This document shows, piece after piece, positions 1-7,459 of a stretch of DNA of 50,800 nt. Below the pieces are notes generated by a model. The model was given only the letters and a program-made list of their open reading frames with translations. It ran no database searches and was not told the DNA's origin. Each line of letters begins with the position of its first letter. Within the stretch, counting starts at the first letter, position 1. The translations under genes were made by a program, and so were the position numbers. Source of the stretch: Gammaproteobacteria bacterium (GTDB lineage Bacteria > Pseudomonadota > Gammaproteobacteria > Xanthomonadales > Marinicellaceae); NCBI GenBank assembly GCA_024280395.1, contig JAJRQG010000143.1, forward strand, positions 1 through 50,800, written 5' to 3'.

Positions 1-1173
1 GAAGTGATTGAAAAAGGCGATATTTTGGTTAATGACAACCGCATTGTTGAGATTGGAACAGACATCAAATCTGATGCCAAAATTATTGATGTCAGTGGCA
101 AAACAATCATGCCTGGCATAGTTGATGTGCATTGGCATGGACCTTATGCCAACAACCAAATCATTCCACAAACCAATTGGCATGCTTTGGCCAATCTGGC
201 TTTTGGTGTCACCACCGAGCACAATCCATCAGCCGATACAGCTGCGGTATTTGCTGCCAGTGAAATGCAACAGGCCGGTGTAATAGTTGCCCCAAGAACA
301 TTCTCAACGGGTACCATTTTATATGGTGCTACACAATTCATTTCCGCACCTGTTAATTCATTGGATGATGCTGTAGGACACTTGCAACGCATGAAAGATG
401 TGGGTGCATTCTCTGTTAAATCTTATAACCAACCACGCCGAGAACAACGCCAACAAATCATTAAAGCAGCCAGACAGACCAACCTAATGGTGGTGCCGGA
501 AGGTGGTTCATTGTTGCAACATAACTTGAATATGATCGTTGATGGTCACACAGGTATCGAACATTCCATTCCTGTAGGCGCGATTTATGACGATGTACTG
601 CAATTGTGGTCACAATCGCAAACCGCTTATACGCCCACTTTGATTGTTGGTTATGGCGGTATTTGGGGTGAAAAATACTGGTACGACACAACTGATGTTT
701 GGAAACACCCTTTATTATCCAAATACGTACCCAGCTTCATCCTAGAACCCACTTCAGTACGACGCACAAAAGCACCTATCGAAGATTATAACCATATTCG
801 CAATGCCGAAGTTGCAACCAAGCTACAAAACGCTGGTGTAAAAGTCATGTTAGGCGCACACGGTCAACGTGAAGGACTGGGCGCTCATTGGGAAATGTGG
901 ATGTTTGCCCAAGGTGGCATGTCGCCGTTAAATGTTATTCGAGCTGCAACCATTGACGGTGCGAAATACCTGGGCATGGACAAAGACTTGGGCTCACTTG
1001 AAGTCGGAAAATTGGCCGATTTAATCATCATGAACGAAAATCCATTAGAAAACATCCGCAATTCAGACAAAATTGACCAAGTGATGCTGAATGGCCATTT
1101 GTATCAAGCCGATACCATGAACCAGGTATATCCTGTTAACGTTGATCGTGAGAAGTTTTATTTTGAAGATTAA
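1..1173 (+). CDS. Amidohydrolase family protein, C-terminal part (5' end outside window)
   Basis: The reading frame is open from the first base, so the gene begins upstream of the window. The visible part starts in the beta-sandwich that precedes the metal-dependent hydrolase barrel, runs through the first metal motif HWHG in the context PGIVDVHWHG, and ends in the usual C-terminal sheet (LGSLEVGKLADLIIMNENPL). Further possible ligands are the His residues in DGHTGIEHS and in LGAHGQREGLGAHWE. The family covers hydrolytic deaminases, imidazolonepropionase-like enzymes and dipeptidases; the substrate cannot be read from sequence. Proteins with this kind of barrel often carry an N-terminal TolB-like beta-propeller, which would fit the missing upstream part, but that is inference. 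A GC-rich hairpin follows the stop. Confidence 0.85.
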   Translation, partial: EVIEKGDILVNDNRIVEIGTDIKSDAKIIDVSGKTIMPGIVDVHWHGPYANNQIIPQTNWHALANLAFGVTTEHNPSADTAAVFAASEMQQAGVIVAPRTFSTGTILYGATQFISAPVNSLDDAVGHLQRMKDVGAFSVKSYNQPRREQRQQIIKAARQTNLMVVPEGGSLLQHNLNMIVDGHTGIEHSIPVGAIYDDVLQLWSQSQTAYTPTLIVGYGGIWGEKYWYDTTDVWKHPLLSKYVPSFILEPTSVRRTKAPIEDYNHIRNAEVATKLQNAGVKVMLGAHGQREGLGAHWEMWMFAQGGMSPLNVIRAATIDGAKYLGMDKDLGSLEVGKLADLIIMNENPLENIRNSDKIDQVMLNGHLYQADTMNQVYPVNVDREKFYFED

Positions 1174-1194
1174 TTAATGACCTCTAAAAATGCA

Positions 1195-1218
1195 GGGGAG
1201 CAGCCATGTGTGCTCCCC
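1195..1218. terminator. Hairpin between convergent genes, likely terminator
   Basis: A perfect 8-bp stem (GGGGAGCA / TGCTCCCC) with an 8-nt loop lies between the convergent amidohydrolase and aldehyde dehydrogenase genes. A short T run follows on the minus strand, so it fits best as the terminator of the minus-strand operon and may serve both directions. Confidence 0.6.
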
Positions 1219-1261
1219 AATGCTTATACCTCCATGATACAAACAGTAGAATTAAAGCAGA

Positions 1262-2653
1262 TCAAATAACAGGGCTCTTTATCACCATCATCTTGATCCT
1301 TGTCATTTCTTCCATAGAATATTGAATTCCACCCATACCAATACCTGAAGCATCGCGTCCACCAAATGGCATCCAGTCCACTCTAAAGGCCGTGTGATCA
1401 TTAACCATTACTGCGGTTGCATTGAGTTTTTTAACGGCTTTAAGTGAAGTATTCAGGCTTTCAGTAAATACAGCTGCCTGAAAGGCCAATGGTAAACTGT
1501 TGGCTCTGTCTATAGCCTCATCAAGTGTTGCATATGGATATACACAGACTACAGGGCCGAATATTTCATTTTGAGAAACATTGGCATCATCTGCTGGATT
1601 TAATAATACAGTCGGTTCATAGCAACTGTCTGAAATTCGTTTGCCACCAGATAATATTGCAGCACCGCTGTCTTTGGCTTCATTCACCCATTCTTCAATG
1701 CGATCAACTTCACCATGGGTAATCAATGGTCCTACTTCAGTGTCTTTATTTAATTGGTCACCTACAGCCAGATTCCTGGCTTTGTCTGCAATTAAGTTGG
1801 CTACTTTTTCACAGATGCTCTCATGCACAAAAATACGTTGTACGGAAACACACACTTGCCCCGCATGATAAAAGCCTCCTTTGACCAAACTGTCAATCAT
1901 CGGTTCTATATTCGCATCTGCTTCCACTATTACTGGTGCTGCTCCGCCGTGCTCTAATGCACTGCGAGTTCCAGGAGACAATCGGGAATTTAACCACCAA
2001 CCGACCTTGCCTGAACCAATAAACGAAAAGAAATTAATTCTATCGTCTTCGATTAAACGACTTGCGTCTTTGTTATCAAGCACTAGAGCTTGACACCAAC
2101 CATCAGGCAACCCTGCTTGCTTTAATATCTCGATAAATTTTAGACAGGATAACGGCGTAGATCTTGCTGGTTTAATAATTACAGGGCAACCAGCAGCAAG
2201 TGCTGGTATAGTTTGATGTACAATTAAATTTAGCGGATGATTAAAAGCACTCACAGATGCGACTATACCTATGGGCTCACGCATGGTGAATGCCACACGA
2301 TTAACCGAAGCTTGGGTTAATCCCATAGGTATTTGCTCACCTTTTAGCTGCGAGATATGTTCCGCACCCAATTTAACGCCATTGATGGCCCTTAATACTT
2401 CCACTTTTGAGTCTGCATAGGGTTTGCCTCCTTCTGAGGCCGCCAACAAGGTTAACTCTTCAACCATGTCACTCATTATTTCTATGACTTTCTCTAAAAT
2501 TTCGGTCTTTTTATAAGCCGGAATCCAGTTCTCTTGATTTTGAAAAAGCGCATGTGCTTTGTCTAATGCACTATCTACATCCGCAGAGTTGTTCAAGGCT
2601 ATTTCTTGAATTAAACTTTCATCATACGGATTGGTTACTTTTACGGTTTGCAT
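1262..2653 (-). CDS. Aldehyde dehydrogenase family protein (NAD(P)+-dependent)
   Basis: This is a 463-residue aldehyde dehydrogenase that oxidises an aldehyde to the acid. The catalytic set is visible: Asn in SAFNHPLN, Glu in LEHGGAAP, and the nucleophilic Cys in HAGQVCVSVQR. The conserved NEIFGPV motif lies near the C-terminus. The protein is slightly shorter than the usual 480-500 residues, mainly at the N-terminus. The start is supported by an AGGAGA ribosome site a few bases upstream. It is the second gene of an operon, 9 bp after the ThDP enzyme. The pairing suggests, as inference, that it oxidises an aldehyde released by a 2-oxo acid decarboxylation. The family contains lactaldehyde, phosphonoacetaldehyde and succinate-semialdehyde enzymes, and I cannot choose among them. 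Confidence 0.9.
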   Translation of the reverse strand: MQTVKVTNPYDESLIQEIALNNSADVDSALDKAHALFQNQENWIPAYKKTEILEKVIEIMSDMVEELTLLAASEGGKPYADSKVEVLRAINGVKLGAEHISQLKGEQIPMGLTQASVNRVAFTMREPIGIVASVSAFNHPLNLIVHQTIPALAAGCPVIIKPARSTPLSCLKFIEILKQAGLPDGWCQALVLDNKDASRLIEDDRINFFSFIGSGKVGWWLNSRLSPGTRSALEHGGAAPVIVEADANIEPMIDSLVKGGFYHAGQVCVSVQRIFVHESICEKVANLIADKARNLAVGDQLNKDTEVGPLITHGEVDRIEEWVNEAKDSGAAILSGGKRISDSCYEPTVLLNPADDANVSQNEIFGPVVCVYPYATLDEAIDRANSLPLAFQAAVFTESLNTSLKAVKKLNATAVMVNDHTAFRVDWMPFGGRDASGIGMGGIQYSMEEMTRIKMMVIKSPVI

Positions 2654-2662
2654 GCTTTTCTC

Positions 2663-4303
2663 CTATAATATGCAGGTGGATTCTTTTAATAGTTTATTCA
2701 AAATAGAGTGATTCAAAGAATAATCAACCGGAATATCAATCAGGTGCACACCTTTTGAATTCAATGCTGTATCCAATATTTCAACCAAGTTATCAACACT
2801 GGTTGGTCGATGTCCAATGGCGCCAAAACTTTCTGCATAAGCCACAAAGTCTGGGTTGTTGTAGTCGAGGCCAAATTTCTCAAAACCCATCCCTTCTTGT
2901 TTCCATTTAATCATGCCATAAGCATTGTCATTAAGAATGATCACAACCAAATCCAACTCCATGCGAATAGCCGTTTCTAATTCCTGTGAATTCATCATGA
3001 ATCCACCATCACCGTTCACAGAAACCACTTTTTTATTCGGATATAATTGTTTGGCTGCCATCGCTGACGGTAATCCTGCTCCCATGGTCGCGAGCGCATT
3101 ATCCAACAACAAAGTATTGGGTTGATAACATTCATAATTTCGGGCAAACCAAATTTTATACACTCCATTGTCTAAAGTAACAATGTCTTCCCCTGATAAC
3201 TTATCACGCAATATTTTCACTAAACGCTGAGGTAAAATCGGGAAACGATCATCCTCAAAATATTTGGTTGTATGCAACAATACTTCGGCCTTAACCCGCT
3301 CAAAATAACTGTAATCTTTTGCTGGTGGCATATCAATTCTATCGGTCAGTTTTTGAATAGAACGGGTAATATCTCCCACCACATTTAACTGAGGGAAATA
3401 CACATCATCAATTTGAGCTGGAAAGAAGTTCAAATGAATCACTTTTTTTCCACCTTTCTCCATGAAAAATGGCGGTTTTTCAATCACATCATGCCCAACA
3501 TTAATAATTAAGTCAGAACGATTAATCGCGCAATGCAAAAAATCATTGTCCGATAATGCTGCAGTGCCTAGAAATTTCTCATGACGTTCATCTATCACAC
3601 CTTTGCCCAATTGTGTATTGAAAAAATATATGCCTGTTTTTTCTACAAAGTTCAACAATGCAGATCCTGCTTGTTTGCGGTTTGCACCAGCACCGATTAA
3701 TAACAACGGACGTTGCGCCTGTTCTATCATGTTTACCGCTTCGCCAATGGCAATATCATCGGCATCTGGTCGTCTATGGCCCACAACATCAAACAAAGTG
3801 GCATCCACATCTTCATCTGCAATGTCTTCGGGCAACTCTAAGTATACTGCACCAGGTCTTTCTTCAATCGCTGTTCTGAAAGCTTCACGAACCATTGCTG
3901 GAACTCGGTTGCCATCGACAATTTGTTCAGAATATTTTGAGATGGGTCGCATTAAATCAACAATATCCACAATTTGGAAACGTCCTTGCTTACTTTTACG
4001 AATGGGCTTTTGTCCAGCAATCATCACCATCGGCATGGCGCCCAATTGGGCATATGCTGCCGCGGTTACAAAGTTAGTTGCCCCAGGGCCTAAAGTGGAC
4101 AAACATACACCTGGATGCCCTGTTAATCTTCCATAAGTCGCCGCCATAAAGCCTGCAGCTTGTTCATGTCTAGTTAGTATGAGCTTTATTTTTGAACCAA
4201 TCAATGAATTAAGAAAATCTAAATTCTCCTCCCCTGGTATGCCATAAATAAATCTAACTCCTTCATTTTCTAAAGCTTTCACCATTAAATCTGATGTTTT
4301 CAT
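2663..4303 (-). CDS. Acetolactate synthase large subunit-like ThDP-dependent enzyme
   Basis: The protein belongs to the thiamine diphosphate enzymes related to acetolactate synthase, pyruvate oxidase and benzoylformate decarboxylase. The N-terminal pyrimidine-binding domain has the activating Glu in RHEQAAGFMAATYGRLTG. The central domain follows. The C-terminal diphosphate domain has the GDG...N motif (GDGGFMMNSQELET, then LNDNAYGMIKWKQ). I start at the second Met (546 residues, typical of the family) because AGAGGGG sits at good spacing there; an in-frame ATG lies 24 bases further out at 4327. No small regulatory ilvN-like subunit and no other ilv gene lie nearby, so a role in branched-chain amino acid synthesis is not supported by context. 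The neighbouring aldehyde dehydrogenase suggests a decarboxylase or carboligase role in catabolism. Confidence 0.85.
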   Translation of the reverse strand: MKTSDLMVKALENEGVRFIYGIPGEENLDFLNSLIGSKIKLILTRHEQAAGFMAATYGRLTGHPGVCLSTLGPGATNFVTAAAYAQLGAMPMVMIAGQKPIRKSKQGRFQIVDIVDLMRPISKYSEQIVDGNRVPAMVREAFRTAIEERPGAVYLELPEDIADEDVDATLFDVVGHRRPDADDIAIGEAVNMIEQAQRPLLLIGAGANRKQAGSALLNFVEKTGIYFFNTQLGKGVIDERHEKFLGTAALSDNDFLHCAINRSDLIINVGHDVIEKPPFFMEKGGKKVIHLNFFPAQIDDVYFPQLNVVGDITRSIQKLTDRIDMPPAKDYSYFERVKAEVLLHTTKYFEDDRFPILPQRLVKILRDKLSGEDIVTLDNGVYKIWFARNYECYQPNTLLLDNALATMGAGLPSAMAAKQLYPNKKVVSVNGDGGFMMNSQELETAIRMELDLVVIILNDNAYGMIKWKQEGMGFEKFGLDYNNPDFVAYAESFGAIGHRPTSVDNLVEILDTALNSKGVHLIDIPVDYSLNHSILNKLLKESTCIL

Positions 4304-4410
4304 CGATAATTCCCCTCTATTAGTCATTTATTTTGATATGTTATTTCACTTTTATTGTTATTTTCACTATATTATAACTTAATTACTTTAAAAATAGATT
4401 AAAAGTTTAA

Positions 4411-5103
4411 ATGTACAAAATTATCCATAACTATGATTGGCTCATTTTTGATGCCGACAATACACTTTTTGACTATGACAAAGCCGAGAAACTGGCTTTG
4501 TTGAACACCCTCAATGATTTTGACATTGGCTACGATAAAAATTCAATCATTGATATTTACCATAAAATCAATCATAAAATATGGATGGATTTTGAAAAAG
4601 GTTTAATCAAATCACAAGCTGAAATCAAACAAAAAAGGACCCGTCAATTGTTTGAGGTCTTACAAGTTAATCGTGACATTGAACAATTTGCTGATGCCTA
4701 TTTGGTCAATTTATCCAAAAATGGACATTTACTCGAAAACGCCTTGCATGTTATTCAAAGCTTAGCAAAAACTCATCAAATGGTCATTATGACGAACGGC
4801 ATGACCCAGGTACAAAGGCCCAGATTTAAAGCCTCTCCCATCACCCAATATTTTAAACACATTGTTATTTCAGAAGAAATCAGGTATTCAAAACCTTCAC
4901 CAAAAATTTTTGATTATGCATTTAAATTAATGGAACACCCAAATAAACACAAAGTAATGATGATAGGAGACAATTTGGGGTCAGATGTACAAGGTGGTAT
5001 CAATTATGGCATTGATACCATTTGGTTTAATCCAAATAGTCACAAAGTTAAACACCAAGCAACTTATGAAGTCACGGACTTGTTAAAATTTATTAAACGC
5101 TGA
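4411..5103 (+). CDS. HAD-superfamily hydrolase, YjjG-type nucleotidase
   Basis: The 230-residue protein is a subfamily I HAD phosphatase. It has all four motifs: DADNTLFD (nucleophile Asp and acid/base Asp, residues 15-22), TNG near residue 129, the Lys in RYSKPSPKIF, and GDNLGSD near residue 187. The helical cap between motifs I and II and the overall length match the YjjG family, which dephosphorylates pyrimidine nucleoside monophosphates including non-canonical ones. It is transcribed divergently from the ThDP enzyme across an AT-rich gap of about 100 bp. Its last 40 bases overlap the 3' end of the convergent acyltransferase gene. Confidence 0.85.
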   Translation: MYKIIHNYDWLIFDADNTLFDYDKAEKLALLNTLNDFDIGYDKNSIIDIYHKINHKIWMDFEKGLIKSQAEIKQKRTRQLFEVLQVNRDIEQFADAYLVNLSKNGHLLENALHVIQSLAKTHQMVIMTNGMTQVQRPRFKASPITQYFKHIVISEEIRYSKPSPKIFDYAFKLMEHPNKHKVMMIGDNLGSDVQGGINYGIDTIWFNPNSHKVKHQATYEVTDLLKFIKR

Positions 5104-6191
5104 ATACGTGATTTAAATTTTCGAGACATTTTCATCAACGGTTGTTCTATCCACAAGTAATGAACCACACTATAGGCAACGATAAGTAAAACCACCAATA
5201 GCATTATCCCTACTTGGTAGCCACCCAATGATTGTAAATAATCACGCAAACCAAAATGATACATAAAATACAAAATAATGGTATGAGAAAGATACAAGCT
5301 ATATGAGGCTCCGCCCAACAACAAAGAAAGTTTTGGCAAAAAGACTTTTTCCCTTTTCTCAAATTCTATCAAACTAATCAACATCGAAATCGCAACCAAA
5401 CCGAACAGCATAACTCGTTGGTTAATATAATAACCCCAAGTTAAATTGCCTTTGATGAAATTTTCTTGGTAATACAAGGCCGCAACAAAACTGACTGCAC
5501 CTATCAAAATAATTGGCAGCAAATTCTTCACTCTTTTATTTTCAAAATAAACGCCAACAAAGCAGCCCAACAGAAACTCTAAACAAAATGGCGAAAGGTA
5601 AAAGGCATACATAGGAGTGGCTTTGTGAAAATTATCAGGCTGATAAATTTCTAAGACAAAGAAACCATAAAGCTGAATACAAACAATCAACAAAAAGGCA
5701 AAAATCAAACTGGGCAATACTAACTTTCTTGGAAGCAACAATAGAACAGCGAAGCACAGATAAAAATACAGTTCATATCTCAATGTCCAAGAGACCTTCA
5801 ATAACAATTGATTTAAATAGGGTTGTGTTAAAAAAAATGAGCCACTAAAGTCAATTCCTTCAAGAAAGTTGGGAGCAAAATAATAGGCCAACCCCAATAG
5901 AATAAAAAAGTATGGCCAATAGCCTAAGTAGATTCGAGTAGCACGATTATAGACATAACTCATTACACCAGAAACACCTGTTACTTTTCTGGTTGAGACC
6001 CAGATGATATAACCGCTGATAACAAAAAAAACATCCACACCAGCATATCCAAATTGTTTAAAAAAACTAAATATATTTCCTGAATCTTTACCACCAATAG
6101 CAAAGAAATGTGCAGATGTATGAAATAAAACAACTGCTAAAGCTGCAAAAGCCCTTAACAGTTGTATGTTTACTATGGTTTTTTTATTCAA
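5064..6191 (-). CDS. Acyltransferase 3 family membrane protein (OafA/YrhL type)
   Basis: The 375-residue integral membrane protein has about ten hydrophobic segments. It opens with the family hallmark QLLRAFAALAVVLFHTSAHF, where the His is the conserved catalytic residue, followed by the FFVISGYII motif. Members transfer acyl groups to sugars of O-antigen, exopolysaccharide or peptidoglycan in the inner membrane; the acceptor is unknown here and no glycan cluster is nearby. The start is TTG, two bases after the stop of the upstream amidohydrolase-like gene, with no later Met before the first conserved motif, so it probably depends on translational coupling. Its 3' end runs 40 bp into the opposite-strand HAD gene. 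Confidence 0.85.
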   Translation of the reverse strand: MNKKTIVNIQLLRAFAALAVVLFHTSAHFFAIGGKDSGNIFSFFKQFGYAGVDVFFVISGYIIWVSTRKVTGVSGVMSYVYNRATRIYLGYWPYFFILLGLAYYFAPNFLEGIDFSGSFFLTQPYLNQLLLKVSWTLRYELYFYLCFAVLLLLPRKLVLPSLIFAFLLIVCIQLYGFFVLEIYQPDNFHKATPMYAFYLSPFCLEFLLGCFVGVYFENKRVKNLLPIILIGAVSFVAALYYQENFIKGNLTWGYYINQRVMLFGLVAISMLISLIEFEKREKVFLPKLSLLLGGASYSLYLSHTIILYFMYHFGLRDYLQSLGGYQVGIMLLVVLLIVAYSVVHYLWIEQPLMKMSRKFKSRIQRLINFNKSVTS

Positions 6192-6193
6192 TT

Positions 6194-7459
6194 TTATTTG
6201 TCATATTTCTTTAAGAATCTATTGTTCAATTCTTGCTGACGCCCGTTCAAATTAATTTTTCTTCCATCAATGTAAGCAGCATCCAAGATATTTCCTCGCA
6301 TATCCAAAGCATCTCCTTCGGTAATAATTAAAGTAGCACTTTTACCTGTTTCCAAAGTGCCATAATTGTCATCAATGCCTAAAATTTCGGCAGCATTGCC
6401 TGTTATCAATTTTAATGCTTGTTCTTTTTGCATACCATAAGCAACCAATGTACCTGCTGTAAATGCCAAGTTTCTTGAACCCATATTGCCAGGATAGCCA
6501 ATGGTGACCAATATTCCTGCTTTGTGTAATTTGATGGCAGTTGTAAATCCGTCATCAACTGAACGGTCTTCTTGACTGGGCAAAGCATGAACTGAACCAA
6601 CTATTACTGGCACCTCACTTTTCTTGATAAAACCAATGACGGGTTCTGTTGCCGGACCTGAAACCAAGACCAAACCTTTAACGCCGATGGACTGGAAATA
6701 ATTTATCGACTCAATAATAGATTTAGAATTATTGGTGTGAATATAAACCTTTCTCGATCCGTTAAATACTGGCTTGGCTGCTGCCAATTTTAGGTTAACT
6801 TGTTTATTGTCATCAAAGTTTTTAGCATCTTCAAATAAACTTTTAATCACCTCTAGTTGCTTTTTATAGTTTTTATTTTTTACCATCTTAAATGTAAAAG
6901 TACTAAAATCGAACTTACCATGCATAGAACTTGGCCAGTTAACATGTATGCCATCATCGGTCTTTATCGCTGCATCCTGCCAATTCCATGCATCCAACTG
7001 AACAATAGAAGACAAACCACTAACCAATCCACCTTGTGGTGTGGTTTGAGCGAGTAAGATGCCATTAAATTTCAACGTTGGGGGCAACTCAGAGTCTGTA
7101 TTGTAGGCAACAATTGCTCTTACATTGGCATTGTTCTGACCTGTTTCTCGGACATCAACAGTGGCCTTGATTGAACCCACTTCGGTTAATCCCAAGCTAC
7201 TATTGGGCAAAATAAACCCAGGATAGACATGTTTGCCTTTTAAATCTATATCTGATTTTTGCCAAGCCATTTTGAAATGACCAACACGCGATATTTTGCC
7301 ATTATCAAAGGCTATTGTGGCATTTTCTAACACCTCACCATTTCCAATATGGATGTTGGCATTGTGGTAAACGATAGATTGGGTTTGTTTTCCCGCAGGT
7401 GTTGGTGCTAAGGCCAAAACAGAGGAAGAAATAGTCATTAACAATAAAAATATTCTCAT
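6194..7459 (-). CDS. Amidohydrolase-like protein lacking metal-binding residues, exported
   Basis: The 421-residue protein begins with a signal peptide (MRIFLLLMTISSSVLALA). It has the amidohydrolase fold pattern: an N-terminal sheet (NANIHIGNGEVLENATIAFDNG), then PGFI at the entrance to the barrel, and the C-terminal ITGNAAEILGIDDNYGTLETGKSATLII. Where active members have HxH after PGFID, this one reads PGFILPNSSLGL. The usual Asp near the end of the barrel is replaced in VTIGYPGNMGSRNL. It is therefore probably not a metal hydrolase and may be a partner or binding subunit of the next protein. Its ATG overlaps the stop of the upstream gene by 4 bp (ATGA), so the two are translationally coupled. 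Confidence 0.85.
   Translation of the reverse strand: MRIFLLLMTISSSVLALAPTPAGKQTQSIVYHNANIHIGNGEVLENATIAFDNGKISRVGHFKMAWQKSDIDLKGKHVYPGFILPNSSLGLTEVGSIKATVDVRETGQNNANVRAIVAYNTDSELPPTLKFNGILLAQTTPQGGLVSGLSSIVQLDAWNWQDAAIKTDDGIHVNWPSSMHGKFDFSTFTFKMVKNKNYKKQLEVIKSLFEDAKNFDDNKQVNLKLAAAKPVFNGSRKVYIHTNNSKSIIESINYFQSIGVKGLVLVSGPATEPVIGFIKKSEVPVIVGSVHALPSQEDRSVDDGFTTAIKLHKAGILVTIGYPGNMGSRNLAFTAGTLVAYGMQKEQALKLITGNAAEILGIDDNYGTLETGKSATLIITEGDALDMRGNILDAAYIDGRKINLNGRQQELNNRFLKKYDK

Noticed and set aside
3603-4136. Long open frame of 177 codons on the plus strand
   Set aside because: It lies antisense inside the ThDP enzyme, has low-complexity random-looking composition and no start signal. It is a shadow.
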